Source of the DNA: Streptomyces sp. NBC_00557
GTDB taxonomy: Bacteria; Actinomycetota; Actinomycetes; Streptomycetales; Streptomycetaceae
Reading direction: 5' to 3'
DNA: 64,000 nucleotides
Assembly: GCF_036345995.1 (NCBI RefSeq)
Contig: NZ_CP107796.1
Coordinates: forward strand, 7,750,001 to 7,814,000
Positions 26,004-34,602 of this stretch are shown here, piece by piece. A model generated the notes under the pieces. The model had not been told where the DNA came from. It saw only the letters and a list, made by a program, of their open reading frames with translations, and did no database searches. Numbering within the stretch: position 1 is the stretch's first letter; each line of letters starts with the position of its first letter. Both the position numbers and the translations under genes were made by a program.

Positions 26004-27125
26004 ATGGGCGGCGTGGTGACGCTGTTTCTCTGCGGTGACGTGATGCTGGGGCGCGGCGTCGACCAGATCCTTCCGCACCCGGGAGATCCGGTGCTGCGCG
26101 AGGGCTACGTGACGGACGCCCGCTCCTACGTGGAGCTGGCCGAAGCGGTCAGCGGCCCGGTCCCCGCACCGGTCGCGCCCGGCTGGCCGTGGGGCGAGGC
26201 GCTGCGGCTGCTGGACGAGGCCGCCCCGGACGCCCGGATCGTGAACCTGGAGACGGCTGTCACCCGCAGTGACGCGTTCGCCCCGGGCAAGGCCGTGCAC
26301 TACCGGATGCACCCCGCCAACCTGTCCGCCCTGACGGTGGCCCGGCCCGATGTGTGCGTGCTGGCCAACAACCACGTGCTGGACTTCGGCCGGCCGGGCC
26401 TGGAGGAGACGCTGGACTCGCTCGCCGGCGCGGGCCTGCGGACCGTGGGCGCGGGACGCGACGCCGACGAGGCCTTCGCGCCCGCTGCGGTCCCCGCCGG
26501 CCCCGGCCGCCGCGTCCTGGTCTTCGCCCTCGGCGCCCCGTCCAGCGGCATACCGCCCGACTGGGCCGCCACCGCGGACCGGCCGGGCGTCGCCTTCGTC
26601 CGAGAGCTGTCCGCCGCGGCGGCCGAGGGCTGCGTCCGGCGGGTACGGCGGGCGAGGCGGCCGGGGGACATCGCGGTGGTGTCCGTGCACTGGGGATCCA
26701 ACTGGGGCTACGGCGTCCCCCGCGAGCAGATCCGCTTCGCGCGCACCCTGGTGGACGGCGGCGTCGACATCGTCCACGGGCACTCCTCGCACCACCCCCG
26801 CCCCGCCGAGGTGTACCGGGACCGGCTGATCCTCTACGGCTGCGGCGACTTCATCGACGACTACGAGGGCATCACCGGCTACGAGGAGTACCGCGACGAC
26901 CTCCGGCTCGGCTACCTGGTCTCGGCGGAGGCGGACACGGGCGCCCTGGCCGGGCTGCGGATGTTCCCCCTCAGGGCGCGGCGGATGCGGCTGGAGCCCG
27001 CCGGCGAGCAGGACCGGGCCTGGCTGCGCTCGACCCTCGACCGCGTCAGCCACGGCCTCCACATCGGCGTCACGGCCGACGGCACGCTCGTCCTCGAGAC
27101 GGGGAGCACGGGCGGGCCGGCGTAG
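26004..27125 (+). CDS. CapA/PgsA-like metallophosphatase-fold protein
   Basis: 373 residues of the bacterial capsule-synthesis CapA family: GDVMLGRGVDQILP, RIVNLETAVTRSD, VLANNHVLDFGRPGLEETLD, DIAVVSVHWGSNWGYG and VHGHSSHHPRPAEVYRDRLI, with LYGCGDFIDDYEG. These Asp/Asn/His residues form the calcineurin-like metal site. No signal peptide or membrane anchor is visible, unlike classical CapA. GGTGGAGGG precedes the ATG at 26004. Members have been linked to poly-gamma-glutamate export or degradation; the role here is unknown. Confidence 0.85.
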   Translation: MGGVVTLFLCGDVMLGRGVDQILPHPGDPVLREGYVTDARSYVELAEAVSGPVPAPVAPGWPWGEALRLLDEAAPDARIVNLETAVTRSDAFAPGKAVHYRMHPANLSALTVARPDVCVLANNHVLDFGRPGLEETLDSLAGAGLRTVGAGRDADEAFAPAAVPAGPGRRVLVFALGAPSSGIPPDWAATADRPGVAFVRELSAAAAEGCVRRVRRARRPGDIAVVSVHWGSNWGYGVPREQIRFARTLVDGGVDIVHGHSSHHPRPAEVYRDRLILYGCGDFIDDYEGITGYEEYRDDLRLGYLVSAEADTGALAGLRMFPLRARRMRLEPAGEQDRAWLRSTLDRVSHGLHIGVTADGTLVLETGSTGGPA

Positions 27126-27240
27126 TGCCCCGGGCCGCGTCTCGCACGGGCCCCTGCCGCCCCGGACGGCGCGCTGTGCCGCGGCGGTACGGGCTCAGTG
27201 TGGCGGGTACCCGACGCGTCGGCAGACGTTTCCTGAGGAG

Positions 27241-27537
27241 ATGACTCGCATGCTGTTCCTCGGACTGCTCCTGCTCGCGGGTGCCGGCGCCTTCACGGCC
27301 CTGGCGATCCTCGACAACCTGTCGGGCGGGCCCCAGTACACCGTTTCCGTCCTCGGGCACGACATCGCCAGCATGAACGGGCTCGCGCTGTTCAGCTCGG
27401 GCCTCGCGCTGGCGCTGATCTTCTGTCTGGGGCTGGCCATGATGTCGGCGAGCGCCGGCCACCGCCGCCGTCACCGCCGCCCTCGCACTCCCTGGCGGCG
27501 CGGGACGGGGGACACGACCACGCTCGGGCCCGCATGA
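27241..27537 (+). CDS. Small two-helix membrane protein
   Basis: 98 residues. Two hydrophobic helices (LFLGLLLLAGAGAFTALAIL and LALFSSGLALALIFCLGLAM) flank a short polar loop with the motif DNLSGGPQYTVSVLGHDIAS. A strongly basic tail (HRRRHRRPR...) follows and would lie in the cytoplasm. CTGAGGAG lies directly before the ATG. The pattern is typical of conserved Streptomyces small membrane proteins of unknown function. Confidence 0.75.
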   Translation: MTRMLFLGLLLLAGAGAFTALAILDNLSGGPQYTVSVLGHDIASMNGLALFSSGLALALIFCLGLAMMSASAGHRRRHRRPRTPWRRGTGDTTTLGPA

Positions 27538-27777
27538 TCCCGGGCGAGGACCTGGACGCCGGAGGGCCATGACCGGGCGCAGCGGCGTCCCCGGGACGCC
27601 CCTCCTCCCCGGTGCTCGCCGGGCCACCGATTGAAAGCCCAACAAGACATCGCCGTACAGCTGGTGCACGATGGCTGAAGGCCTTGTTCGGGGTGAAGGA
27701 CGCACGCCGTTGCGCCGTGGCAGCGGCGTCACCACTGTCGGAGAGTCCGCCGAGTCCCTGGGGCGGTGACCTGGATC

Positions 27778-28026
27778 ATGCTCCTACCGTCCAGATCCGA
27801 AGTGTTCCGTCAGCTGCGTCGCTACCTGGTGTGCGAGCGGGCCGCGGTCGCGGCGCCCGCCGACCTCGCCACCCGCGCGGCCTTCGAGGACTGCGGTTAC
27901 ACGCTGTGTGTGCTGATGGGCGAGCGTACCCCGCGCGAGGCGGCCGACGCCGCCCGTCGATACCTGCGCACCGATCTGGTCACCTATCTGCGCGAGCGGA
28001 ACCGGCGTACGCCCGTGACGCGTTGA
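27778..28026 (+). CDS. DUF5133 family protein
   Basis: About 82 residues with the DUF5133 features: a helical start LPSRSEVFRQLRRYL, a central DCGYTLCVLMGERTPREAAD, and a closing AARRYL helix. The family is confined to Streptomyces and relatives and has no known function. The ATG at 27778 matches the family start; an in-frame GTG twelve bases earlier is possible. Confidence 0.75.
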   Translation: MLLPSRSEVFRQLRRYLVCERAAVAAPADLATRAAFEDCGYTLCVLMGERTPREAADAARRYLRTDLVTYLRERNRRTPVTR

Positions 28027-28085
28027 CGGCGTCCGGACCTCGCGCCCTGCCGCTCCGCGCGCTGCAACATGTGGAAGGACGAGCG

Positions 28086-28505
28086 ATGACGACTGCCAAG
28101 GACATCATGCACCCGGGGGCCCAGTGGATCCCCCGGTACGAGACGCTGGACCGCGCCGCACAGATGATGCGGGACCACGAGGTGGGCGCGCTTCCGGTCA
28201 GCGACCCCGACAACGGCGACCGGATGGTCGGCATCATCACCGACCGCGACATCGTGGTGAAGTGCGTCGCCTCGGGCCACGACCCGGCGCGGATGACCTG
28301 TGCCGACCTGTGCGAGGGGACGCCGCGCTGGATCGATGCGGACGCCGACATCTCGGAGGCGCTGCGCGAGATGGAGGGCCACCAGATCAAGCGGCTCCCG
28401 GTGGTCGAGAACAAGCGCATGATCGGCATGATCAGCGAGACCGACATCGCCCGGCACCTCGACCGAGGCCAGCTGGCCGAGTTCGTGCAGCACGTCTACG
28501 CCTGA
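28086..28505 (+). CDS. CBS-domain pair protein
   Basis: 139 residues consisting of two CBS motifs: residues about 4-60 (KDIMHPGAQWIPRYETLDRA to GIITDRDIVVK) and about 73-130 (MTCADLCEGTPRWIDADADI to GMISETDIARHL). Such stand-alone pairs (hypoxia/stress type) bind adenosine nucleotides and act as regulators. GGAAGGACGAGCG precedes the ATG. A strong terminator follows 12 bp after the stop. Confidence 0.85.
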   Translation: MTTAKDIMHPGAQWIPRYETLDRAAQMMRDHEVGALPVSDPDNGDRMVGIITDRDIVVKCVASGHDPARMTCADLCEGTPRWIDADADISEALREMEGHQIKRLPVVENKRMIGMISETDIARHLDRGQLAEFVQHVYA

Positions 28506-28517
28506 TCGCGGCGCAGG

Positions 28518-28565
28518 GACGGCGCCCGGGGCCGGATGCCATCGCGTCCGGCCCCGGGCGCCGTC
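28518..28565 (+). terminator. Strong hairpin terminator after the CBS gene
   Basis: A perfect 19-bp stem (28518-28536 with 28547-28565), starting GACGGCGCCCGG, encloses a 10-base loop. It separates the CBS gene from the betaine-island promoter about 145 bp downstream. Confidence 0.85.
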
Positions 28566-28710
28566 GCTTTCGCGTGTCCGCCGATACCCGGCCGGTAACC
28601 CCTGCCTTTGCGCGTGTGCCGAGCGGCCCGCCGGTGCAACCGTGCCGGGACCGCATTTGTCTGCCGCACACCCCACCCATACCCGCTGCCTGTTCCCTCG
28701 TGCCGGATCC

Positions 28711-28776
28711 TTGACCGCTGCTTCGGCCTCCGCGATGCTGTGTTGCGAAACGTGAGAGGTGTGCCGTAATAGGCAA
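28711..28776 (+). promoter_or_regulatory. Promoter with TTGCG-type operators upstream of mscR
   Basis: TTGACC (28711-28716), a 17-bp spacer and GATGCT (28734-28739) are followed by a half-site TTGCGAAACG (from 28743) and a palindrome TGCCGTAATAGGCAA (28762-28776). The layout matches the other promoters of the betaine island and ties the formaldehyde genes to the same regulon. Confidence 0.6.
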
Positions 28777-28808
28777 CATCTCGCCCCTCTGTGAGCCGAG
28801 GAGTGGCC

Positions 28809-29894
28809 ATGACTCAGCAGGTCCGCGGTGTCGTCGCGCGGAGCAAGGGCGCCCCCGTCAGTCTGGAGACGATCATCGTGCCCGACCCGGGTCCGGGCGA
28901 GGCAGTGGTCAAGATCGAGGCCTGCGGTGTCTGCCACACCGATCTGCACTACCGCGAGGGCGGCATCAGCGACGACTTCCCGTTCCTGCTGGGGCACGAG
29001 GCCGCCGGTGTCGTCGAGGCGGTCGGCGAGGGGGTCACCGACGTGGCGCCCGGTGACTTCGTGATCCTCAACTGGCGTGCGGTGTGCGGGAACTGCCGGG
29101 CCTGTCTGCGCGGCCGGCCCTGGTACTGCTTCAACACGCACAACGCGCAGCAGAGGATGACCCTGGCCGACGGCACCGAGCTGTCGCCCGCGCTGGGCAT
29201 CGGCGCCTTCGCCGAGAAGACCCTCGTGGCGGCGGGCCAGTGCACCAAGGTCGACCGGGCCGCCTCGCCGGCCGCCGCCGGGCTGCTGGGCTGCGGGGTG
29301 ATGGCCGGCATCGGCGCCGCCATCAACACCGGGAACGTCGGGCGCGGGGACACCGTGGCCGTGATCGGCTGCGGCGGCGTCGGAGCCGCCGCGGTCGTCG
29401 GCTCGAGCCTGGCCGGCGCGGCCAAGGTCATCGCGGTGGACATCGACGACCGCAAGCTGGAGACCGCGAGGAAGCTGGGCGCCACCCACACCGTCAACTC
29501 CAGGAACACCGAGGCGGTGCAGGCGATCCGCGAGCTGACCGGCGGCTTCGGCGCCGATGTCGTCATCGAGGCCGTCGGCCGCCCCGAGACGTACCGGCAG
29601 GCCTTCTACGCCCGCGACCTCGCAGGCACCGTGGTCCTGGTCGGCGTCCCCACACCCGAGATGCAGCTCGAACTGCCCCTGCTGGACGTCTTCGGCCGCG
29701 GCGGCGCCCTGAAGTCCTCCTGGTACGGCGACTGCCTGCCCTCCCGCGACTTCCCCATGCTGATCGACCTGTATCTGCAGGGCCGGCTCGACCTGGACGC
29801 CTTCGTCACCGAGACGATCCAGCTGGACGAGGTGGAGAAGGCCTTCGAGCGGATGCACGGCGGTGACGTGCTGCGCTCGGTGGTGGTGTTCTGA
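28809..29894 (+). CDS. mscR: Mycothiol-dependent formaldehyde dehydrogenase / S-nitrosomycothiol reductase
   Basis: 361 residues, class III-type zinc alcohol dehydrogenase. The catalytic zinc region is [16 protein letters not shown] with GHEAAGVVE, the structural zinc loop is [15 protein letters not shown], and the NAD site is [14 protein letters not shown]. The [20 protein letters not shown] stretch and the short length match the MSCR group, which oxidises S-hydroxymethyl-mycothiol to S-formyl-mycothiol. It is followed by a metallo-hydrolase gene with a one-base overlap. Inside a demethylation island its likely job is to burn formaldehyde from oxidative N-demethylation. Confidence 0.9.
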   Translation: MTQQVRGVVARSKGAPVSLETIIVPDPGPGEAVVKIEACGVCHTDLHYREGGISDDFPFLLGHEAAGVVEAVGEGVTDVAPGDFVILNWRAVCGNCRACLRGRPWYCFNTHNAQQRMTLADGTELSPALGIGAFAEKTLVAAGQCTKVDRAASPAAAGLLGCGVMAGIGAAINTGNVGRGDTVAVIGCGGVGAAAVVGSSLAGAAKVIAVDIDDRKLETARKLGATHTVNSRNTEAVQAIRELTGGFGADVVIEAVGRPETYRQAFYARDLAGTVVLVGVPTPEMQLELPLLDVFGRGGALKSSWYGDCLPSRDFPMLIDLYLQGRLDLDAFVTETIQLDEVEKAFERMHGGDVLRSVVVF

Positions 29895-30523
29895 TGACCG
29901 TACGCATCGAACGCCTCGTCACCAGCGGGCAGTTCACCCTCGACGGCGGCACCTGGGACGTCGAGAACAACGTGTGGATCGTCGGCGACGAACGGGAGGT
30001 GATCGTCATCGACGCCGCCCACGACGCCGAGGCCATCGCCCGGGCGGTCGGCGGACGCGCGCTGCGGGCGATCGTGAGCACCCATGCGCACAACGACCAC
30101 ATCGACGCCGCACCCGAACTCTCGGCCCGCACCGGCGCCCCGGTCCTGCTGCACCCCGACGACCTGCCGCTGTGGAAACAGACCCATCCCGACCGGGCGC
30201 CCGACGGCGAGCTGGCCGACGGGCAGCGCCTGTCCGTCGCCGGCGTGGAGCTGACCGTGCTGCACACCCCGGGACACGCCCCGGGCGCCGTCTGCCTGCA
30301 CGCCCCGCGGCTCTCCGCGCTCTTCAGCGGCGACACCCTGTTCTCCGGCGGGCCGGGGGCGACGGGACGGTCGTACAGCGACTTCCCGACCATCATCCGG
30401 TCGATCAGCCAGCGGCTGCTCACCCTGCCCCAGGACACCGTCGTGCACACCGGTCACGGCGACACCACCACCATCGGCGCCGAGGCGCCGCACCTGAAGG
30501 AGTGGATCGAACGCGGTCACTGA
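29894..30523 (+). CDS. MBL-fold metallo-hydrolase, probable S-formylmycothiol hydrolase partner
   Basis: 209 residues. The metallo-beta-lactamase metal motif is STHAHNDHIDAAPELSAR (HxHxDH), with later ligands in LHTPGHAPGAVCLH, FSGDTLF and HTGHGDTTTIG. It resembles glyoxalase-II-like thioesterases. The start codon shares one base with the mscR stop, so the pair is coupled. Hydrolysis of S-formyl-mycothiol to formate and mycothiol is inferred from context and is not proven for this protein. Confidence 0.8.
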   Translation: MTVRIERLVTSGQFTLDGGTWDVENNVWIVGDEREVIVIDAAHDAEAIARAVGGRALRAIVSTHAHNDHIDAAPELSARTGAPVLLHPDDLPLWKQTHPDRAPDGELADGQRLSVAGVELTVLHTPGHAPGAVCLHAPRLSALFSGDTLFSGGPGATGRSYSDFPTIIRSISQRLLTLPQDTVVHTGHGDTTTIGAEAPHLKEWIERGH

Positions 30524-30535
30524 CCGCCCGGCGGC

Positions 30536-30592
30536 CGACGGCCCTGCCCCGGTGACGGACCCGAGCGTCACGGCACCGGGGCAGGGCCGTCG
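30536..30592 (+). terminator. Strong hairpin terminator after the mscR operon
   Basis: A perfect 19-bp stem (30536-30554 with 30574-30592), left arm beginning CGACGGCCCTGCCCCGG, closes a 19-base loop 13 bp after the stop codon. Confidence 0.85.
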
Positions 30593-30702
30593 CCGTCCTC
30601 CGCGAAGCTTGCCGATCCGCACGCTGACCTGCGGTTTCGAGAGCGCTTCCGGCTGCCCTGACGACGCGCGTGAAACGCCGTGCGAACCGCCTCGCGCACG
30701 CC

Positions 30703-30769
30703 TTGACATCCCTTCAGGGCGGCCCCAGACTGACGTTGCGCTTAATGCAATCCGTTTCGCTATACGCAC
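30703..30769 (+). promoter_or_regulatory. Promoter and two operators of the ferredoxin-reductase operon
   Basis: TTGACA (30703-30708), 17-bp spacer, CAGACT (30726-30731), then palindrome TTGCGCTTAATGCAA (30736-30750) and TTTCGCTATACGCAC (30755-30769), nine bases before the first ATG. Both fit TTGCG-N5-CGCAA with one or two mismatches. An IclR-type regulator bound downstream of the -10 box would act as a roadblock repressor. Confidence 0.65.
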
Positions 30770-30778
30770 CGAGGTGTC

Positions 30779-31141
30779 ATGATGATTCCCGCGTGCCGTC
30801 TCGCGGATCTGCCGCGAGGTGAGGCCCACCGGCTCGACATCGACCCGCCGGTCTCGGTGTTCCACACCGACGACGGCGAACTCTTCGCCATCGACGACAC
30901 CTGCACCCACCAGGACGCGTCGCTCGCCGACGGCTGGCTTGAGGGCTGCGAGGTCGAATGCCCCCTGCACGCCTCGAAGTTCGACCTGAGGACCGGAGCC
31001 GTGGACGCACCGCCGGCCAAGCTTCCCGTCCGCACCCACGAGGTCGTCGTCGAGGACGGCATGATCTACGTGCGGCTCTCCACCGAGGCGCCCAACCTGC
31101 CGCCGTGCGTCGCCGCCCGCCTGGCCGGAGGCCCCGCGTGA
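30779..31141 (+). CDS. Rieske-type [2Fe-2S] ferredoxin
   Basis: 120 residues. The Rieske motif is CTH (Cys42-x-His44) and CPLH (Cys61-x-x-His64) with 16 residues between, embedded in FAIDDTCTHQDASLADGWLE and ECPLHASKFDLRTGAVDAPP. This is the biphenyl/toluene dioxygenase ferredoxin type. It would carry electrons from the FAD reductase (next gene, GTGA overlap) to the Rieske oxygenase. Two tandem ATGs at 30779/30782 are equally possible. It is the only ferredoxin gene in the window, so both oxygenases may use it. Confidence 0.9.
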   Translation: MMIPACRLADLPRGEAHRLDIDPPVSVFHTDDGELFAIDDTCTHQDASLADGWLEGCEVECPLHASKFDLRTGAVDAPPAKLPVRTHEVVVEDGMIYVRLSTEAPNLPPCVAARLAGGPA

Positions 31142-32301
31142 GGACCGTCGCCGTGGTGGGCGCCTCGCTGGCCGGTCTGTCGGCCGCGCGCTCGCTGCGG
31201 AAACGGGGGTACGACGGCCGGCTGGTGATCGTCGGCGACGAGCCCCACCGCCCCTACGACAGGCCGCCGCTGTCCAAGGAGTTCCTGGCCGGCGCCATCG
31301 GCGAAGCGGATCTGGCGCTGGAGACGGACGACGACGAGCTGCGCGCGGAGTGGCTGCTCGGCGCCCGCGCCACCGGGCTGGACCGCGCCGAACGGACCGT
31401 CCGGCTCGCCGACGGCCGTGCGATACGCGCCGACGGCGTGGTCATCGCGACCGGCGCGGCCGCCCGCACCCTGCCCGGCACCGACGGTCTGGCCGGCGTC
31501 CACGTGCTGCGCACCCTCGACGACGCCCGCGCCCTCAGGGACGACCTCGCCCGCGGCGGACGGGTGGTGGTGATCGGCGGCGGGTTCGTCGGCGCCGAGG
31601 TCGCCTCCACGGCGTACGCCCTCGGACGGGACGTGACCGTGGTCGAGGCGGCCCGCACGCCGCTGGCCGGACCGCTCGGCGAGACCATGGGCGGGGTCGT
31701 CTCCGCCCTCCACGCGGACCACGGTGTGCGCCTGCTGTGCGGCGTCGGGGTCAAGGGGCTGAGCGGAGAGCGCCGGGTCGAGGCCGTGCTGCTGGAGGAC
31801 GGCCGCACCGTCCCCGCGGACACCGTCGTCGTCGGCGTCGGCGCACGCCCCTGCGTCGAGTGGCTGGCGGGATCCGGCGTCGCCCTCGACAACGGCGTGA
31901 AGTGCGGCGCCGACGGCCGGACCAGCGTGGCCGGGGTGGTCGCCGTGGGCGACTGCGCCAACTGGTACGACCCGCACACCGGGCTCCACCGCAGGGTCGA
32001 GCACTGGACCGGCGCACGGGAGCGTCCGGACGCCGCCGTCGCCGCGCTGCTCGCGCACGGCGCGATCGAACCGGCCGCGCCCCGGCCGCCGTACTTCTGG
32101 TCCGACCAGTACGGCGTGAAGATCCAGTTCGTCGGGCACGCCGCCGGCGCCGACAGCGTGACGGTCGAGGAGGGCTCGGTCGACGACCGCAGCTTTCTGG
32201 CCGTCTACCGCAAGGACGGCCGGGAAGTCGCCGTGCTCGGCATGAACCAGCCTCGGCTGTTCACCCGCCGGCGCAGGCAGTTCGCCGCCGCCGCGTCTTG
32301 A
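31138..32301 (+). CDS. FAD-dependent ferredoxin reductase (BphA4-like)
   Basis: 387 residues with FAD motif [17 protein letters not shown], the [12 protein letters not shown] family signature, ATG motif [22 protein letters not shown] motif VVVIGGGFVGAEVAST and the second FAD motif GVVAVGDCANWYDP, followed by YFWSDQYGVKIQFVGHA. These are marks of oxygenase-coupled ferredoxin reductases. The GTG start overlaps the ferredoxin stop. A close paralogue lies at 57019-58200. It supplies NAD(P)H electrons for the demethylating oxygenase. Confidence 0.9.
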   Translation: MRTVAVVGASLAGLSAARSLRKRGYDGRLVIVGDEPHRPYDRPPLSKEFLAGAIGEADLALETDDDELRAEWLLGARATGLDRAERTVRLADGRAIRADGVVIATGAAARTLPGTDGLAGVHVLRTLDDARALRDDLARGGRVVVIGGGFVGAEVASTAYALGRDVTVVEAARTPLAGPLGETMGGVVSALHADHGVRLLCGVGVKGLSGERRVEAVLLEDGRTVPADTVVVGVGARPCVEWLAGSGVALDNGVKCGADGRTSVAGVVAVGDCANWYDPHTGLHRRVEHWTGARERPDAAVAALLAHGAIEPAAPRPPYFWSDQYGVKIQFVGHAAGADSVTVEEGSVDDRSFLAVYRKDGREVAVLGMNQPRLFTRRRRQFAAAAS

Positions 32302-32363
32302 CACCACCCCGGCGCCACCTCATGCTGCGTTGCACATCAAACGCAGTGTTGCTTCATACACAA
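32298..32363 (+). promoter_or_regulatory. Promoter and operators of Rieske oxygenase gene 1
   Basis: TTGACA (32298-32303), 17-bp spacer, CATGCT (32321-32326), then a TTGCA half-site from 32330 and a palindrome-like TTGCTTCATACACAA (32349-32363). The -35 box begins inside the reductase stop region, so the oxygenase has its own promoter within the gene set. Confidence 0.6.
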
Positions 32364-32431
32364 CGCTGACCGGAGTCGCTCTTCCCGGCGCGTGACCTAC
32401 CGATCCACGACGTTCCCCCGAGGAGTGCACC

Positions 32432-33565
32432 GTGACCTCGACCAGCCTGCCGGACAGCCTGATCGCCACCCTCCCCGGCTCCGCCTACACGGACCCCGCC
32501 GTCTTCGCCCAGGAACAGGAACGCGTCTTCGAGACCATGTGGTTCTGCGTCGCACGCGCCTCCGAGCTGGCCAGGCCCGGCGCCTTCCGCACCGTGGACG
32601 TGGGCCGCGAGAGCATCCTCGTCACCCGGGCCCGGGACCATTCCATCCGCGCCTACTTCAACGTCTGCCGGCACCGCGGCGCCAAGCTGTGCACCGAGGA
32701 GACGGGCGAGGTGAAGCGGGCCTTCCAGTGCCCTTACCACGCCTGGACCTACGACCTGAACGGCAAGCTCGTCGCGGCCCCCAACCTCACCAAGATGCCC
32801 GACGTGGGCCGCACGGAGTACGGCCTGGTGGGCGTGACCGTCCGCGAATGGCTCGGCTATGTCTGGGTGTGCCTGGCGGAGAACCCGCCCTCCTTCGAGG
32901 AGGACGTGATCGGGGCGGTGGTGGAGCGGCTGGGCGACACCGAGTCGATCGAGCGCTACGACATCGCGAACCTGTCGGTGGGCAGGCGGATCGTCTACGA
33001 CGTGAAGGCGAACTGGAAGCTGATCATCGAGAACTTCATGGAGTGCTACCACTGCGCCACGATCCACCCCGAACTCACCGAGGTGCTCCCGGAGTTCGCC
33101 GACGGCTACGCGGCCCAGTACTACGTCGGCCACGGCGCGGAGTTCGGTGAGGAGATCCAGGGCTTCACCGTGGACGGCTCCGAGGGCCTCGACCGCATCC
33201 CCGGGGTCTCCGCGGAACAGGACCGCCGCTACTACGCCATCACGGTCAAGCCGCAGGTGTTCATCAACCTGGTGCCCGACCATGTGATCTTCCACCGGAT
33301 GTACCCGGTGGCCGTCGACCGCACGGTCGTCGAGTGCGACTGGCTCTACCTGCCGCACGTCGTGGAGAGCGGCAAGGACGTCAGCCGCTCGGTGGAGCTG
33401 TTCGACCGGGTCAACCGCCAGGACTTCGACGCCTGCGAACGCACCCAGCCCGGGATGAGCTCGCGGATGTACGCCAAGGGCGGCGTGCTCGTGCCCAGTG
33501 AGCACCACATCGGCGCCTTCCACGACTGGGTGAACGAGCGTCTCGGCACGCCGCGGCCCCGGTGA
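32432..33565 (+). CDS. Rieske non-heme iron oxygenase, probable glycine betaine monooxygenase (copy 1)
   Basis: 377 residues. The Rieske cluster site is Cys79-x-His81 and Cys100-x-x-His103 (CRHRGAKLC and CPYHAW). The mononuclear iron site lies in NWKLIIENFMECYHCATIHP with two His, and an Asp probably in the C-terminal DRVNRQDFDACERTQPG helix. The WKLIIENFMECYHC pattern matches the GbcA/choline monooxygenase group. Expected reaction: glycine betaine + O2 to dimethylglycine + formaldehyde. AGGAG precedes the GTG start. Regioselectivity is inferred from the cluster, not from residues. Confidence 0.85.
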   Translation: MTSTSLPDSLIATLPGSAYTDPAVFAQEQERVFETMWFCVARASELARPGAFRTVDVGRESILVTRARDHSIRAYFNVCRHRGAKLCTEETGEVKRAFQCPYHAWTYDLNGKLVAAPNLTKMPDVGRTEYGLVGVTVREWLGYVWVCLAENPPSFEEDVIGAVVERLGDTESIERYDIANLSVGRRIVYDVKANWKLIIENFMECYHCATIHPELTEVLPEFADGYAAQYYVGHGAEFGEEIQGFTVDGSEGLDRIPGVSAEQDRRYYAITVKPQVFINLVPDHVIFHRMYPVAVDRTVVECDWLYLPHVVESGKDVSRSVELFDRVNRQDFDACERTQPGMSSRMYAKGGVLVPSEHHIGAFHDWVNERLGTPRPR

Positions 33566-33590
33566 CGCGACGGCGGGGAGGGGCGGCCGT

Positions 33591-33617
33591 GGCCCGCGCG
33601 GGGGGCGTACGCGGGCC
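33591..33617. terminator. Weak bidirectional hairpin between oxygenase 1 and iclR 1
   Basis: GGCCCGCG (33591-33598) and CGCGGGCC (33610-33617) form an 8-bp stem with an 11-base loop in the 87-bp gap between the convergent genes. Confidence 0.5.
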
Positions 33618-33652
33618 GTGCGACGGTCGTGCGGCGGTCGCGGACGGGGCGG

Positions 33653-34450
33653 TCAGCCGAGGTATCCCATCCGGTGGCTGATCTCCTCCGCGCCCTTGAC
33701 CAGCAGCGGAGCCAGCTCGTGCATGCGCTCCTCGGTGAACCGGTACGCGGGCCCGGAGGCGCTGATCGACGCGATGACCCGGCCCTCCCGGTCCCGGATC
33801 GGGGCGGCCATGGCGTGCAGGCCGATCTCCAGCTCCTCCAGCGTCCAGGCGTAGCCGCGCTCCCGGGCCTCGGAGAGGTTCTTCTCCAGCTTCGTCTTCG
33901 CGGTGATCGTGTGCGGAGTCAGCTTCTTCAGGCCCGCCTCCGCGAGCAGCGCGGCGCGTTCCCTGGCCGGCAGGTGGGCCAGCATGATCTTGCCGCTGGA
34001 GGTGGCGTGCAGCGGGGTCAGCTGGCCGACCCAGTTGTGCGCGGTGATGGCGGACTGGCCGCGCACCTGGTAGAGGTTGATCGCATAGTGCTCCTGCATC
34101 ACGGCGATGTTGACCGTCTCGCCGATCTCCTCCGCCAGCCGCTCGCACACCGCGCGGCCCTGCTGGGTGATGTCGATGCGTCCCGTGACGGCGCCCGCCA
34201 GGCGTACGATGCCGAAGCCGAGCGAGTACTTCCCCCGCTCGCCCGACTGCTCCACCAGGCCGCGCGCCTCCAGGGCGCCGAGCAGGCGGAACGCGGTGGA
34301 CTTGTGCACATCGATCTCGGCAGCCACCTCGCTGACACCGGCCTCGCCGCGCTGGGCCAGGATCTCCAGCACGCTGATGGCCCGGTCGACGGACTGCACT
34401 CCGCCGGGCGGTGAACCCTGCGTTTCCGTATCCGGACTGTAGTTGCTCAT
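33653..34450 (-). CDS. IclR-family regulator (copy 1)
   Basis: 265 residues. An N-terminal winged helix (VDRAISVLEILAQRGEAGVS, EVAAEIDVHKSTAFRLLGAL) is followed by the IclR effector domain (HNWVGQLTPLHATSSGKIML, then SASGPAYRFTEERMHELAPL). It is nearly the twin of the IclR at 53499-54296. The ATG follows a TATAGT -10 box by six bases with no ribosome site, so the mRNA is probably leaderless. The promoter overlaps a CGTATAG operator. Likely local regulator of the betaine regulon; effector unknown, perhaps betaine or dimethylglycine. Confidence 0.9.
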   Translation of the reverse strand: MSNYSPDTETQGSPPGGVQSVDRAISVLEILAQRGEAGVSEVAAEIDVHKSTAFRLLGALEARGLVEQSGERGKYSLGFGIVRLAGAVTGRIDITQQGRAVCERLAEEIGETVNIAVMQEHYAINLYQVRGQSAITAHNWVGQLTPLHATSSGKIMLAHLPARERAALLAEAGLKKLTPHTITAKTKLEKNLSEARERGYAWTLEELEIGLHAMAAPIRDREGRVIASISASGPAYRFTEERMHELAPLLVKGAEEISHRMGYLG

Positions 34451-34452
34451 AG

Positions 34453-34551
34453 CGGAACTATACGCGGAGTAAACAACAACTCTGCAAGTAACGCGGCGTG
34501 CACAAAGATCTTACAAGTTGCGTTGTTCGCAACCTGGTGCGTATAGCGGCA
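34453..34551. promoter_or_regulatory. Divergent iclR1 / betA control region with a perfect palindrome
   Basis: Sites in order: CGGAACTATACGCGG (34453-34467) over the iclR1 -10 box; the perfect palindrome TTGCGTTGTTCGCAA (34518-34532); and GTGCGTATAGCGGCA (34537-34551). On the plus strand a possible betA promoter is TTGCGT (34518), 18 bp, TATAGC (34542), so the operators cover both boxes. Spacing between the last two sites is 19 bp. Confidence 0.65.
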
Positions 34552-34602
34552 CCCGTACTAGCATGCCCCGCACATCACAAGGCGCGAGCGAGACGAGGCA
34601 CC

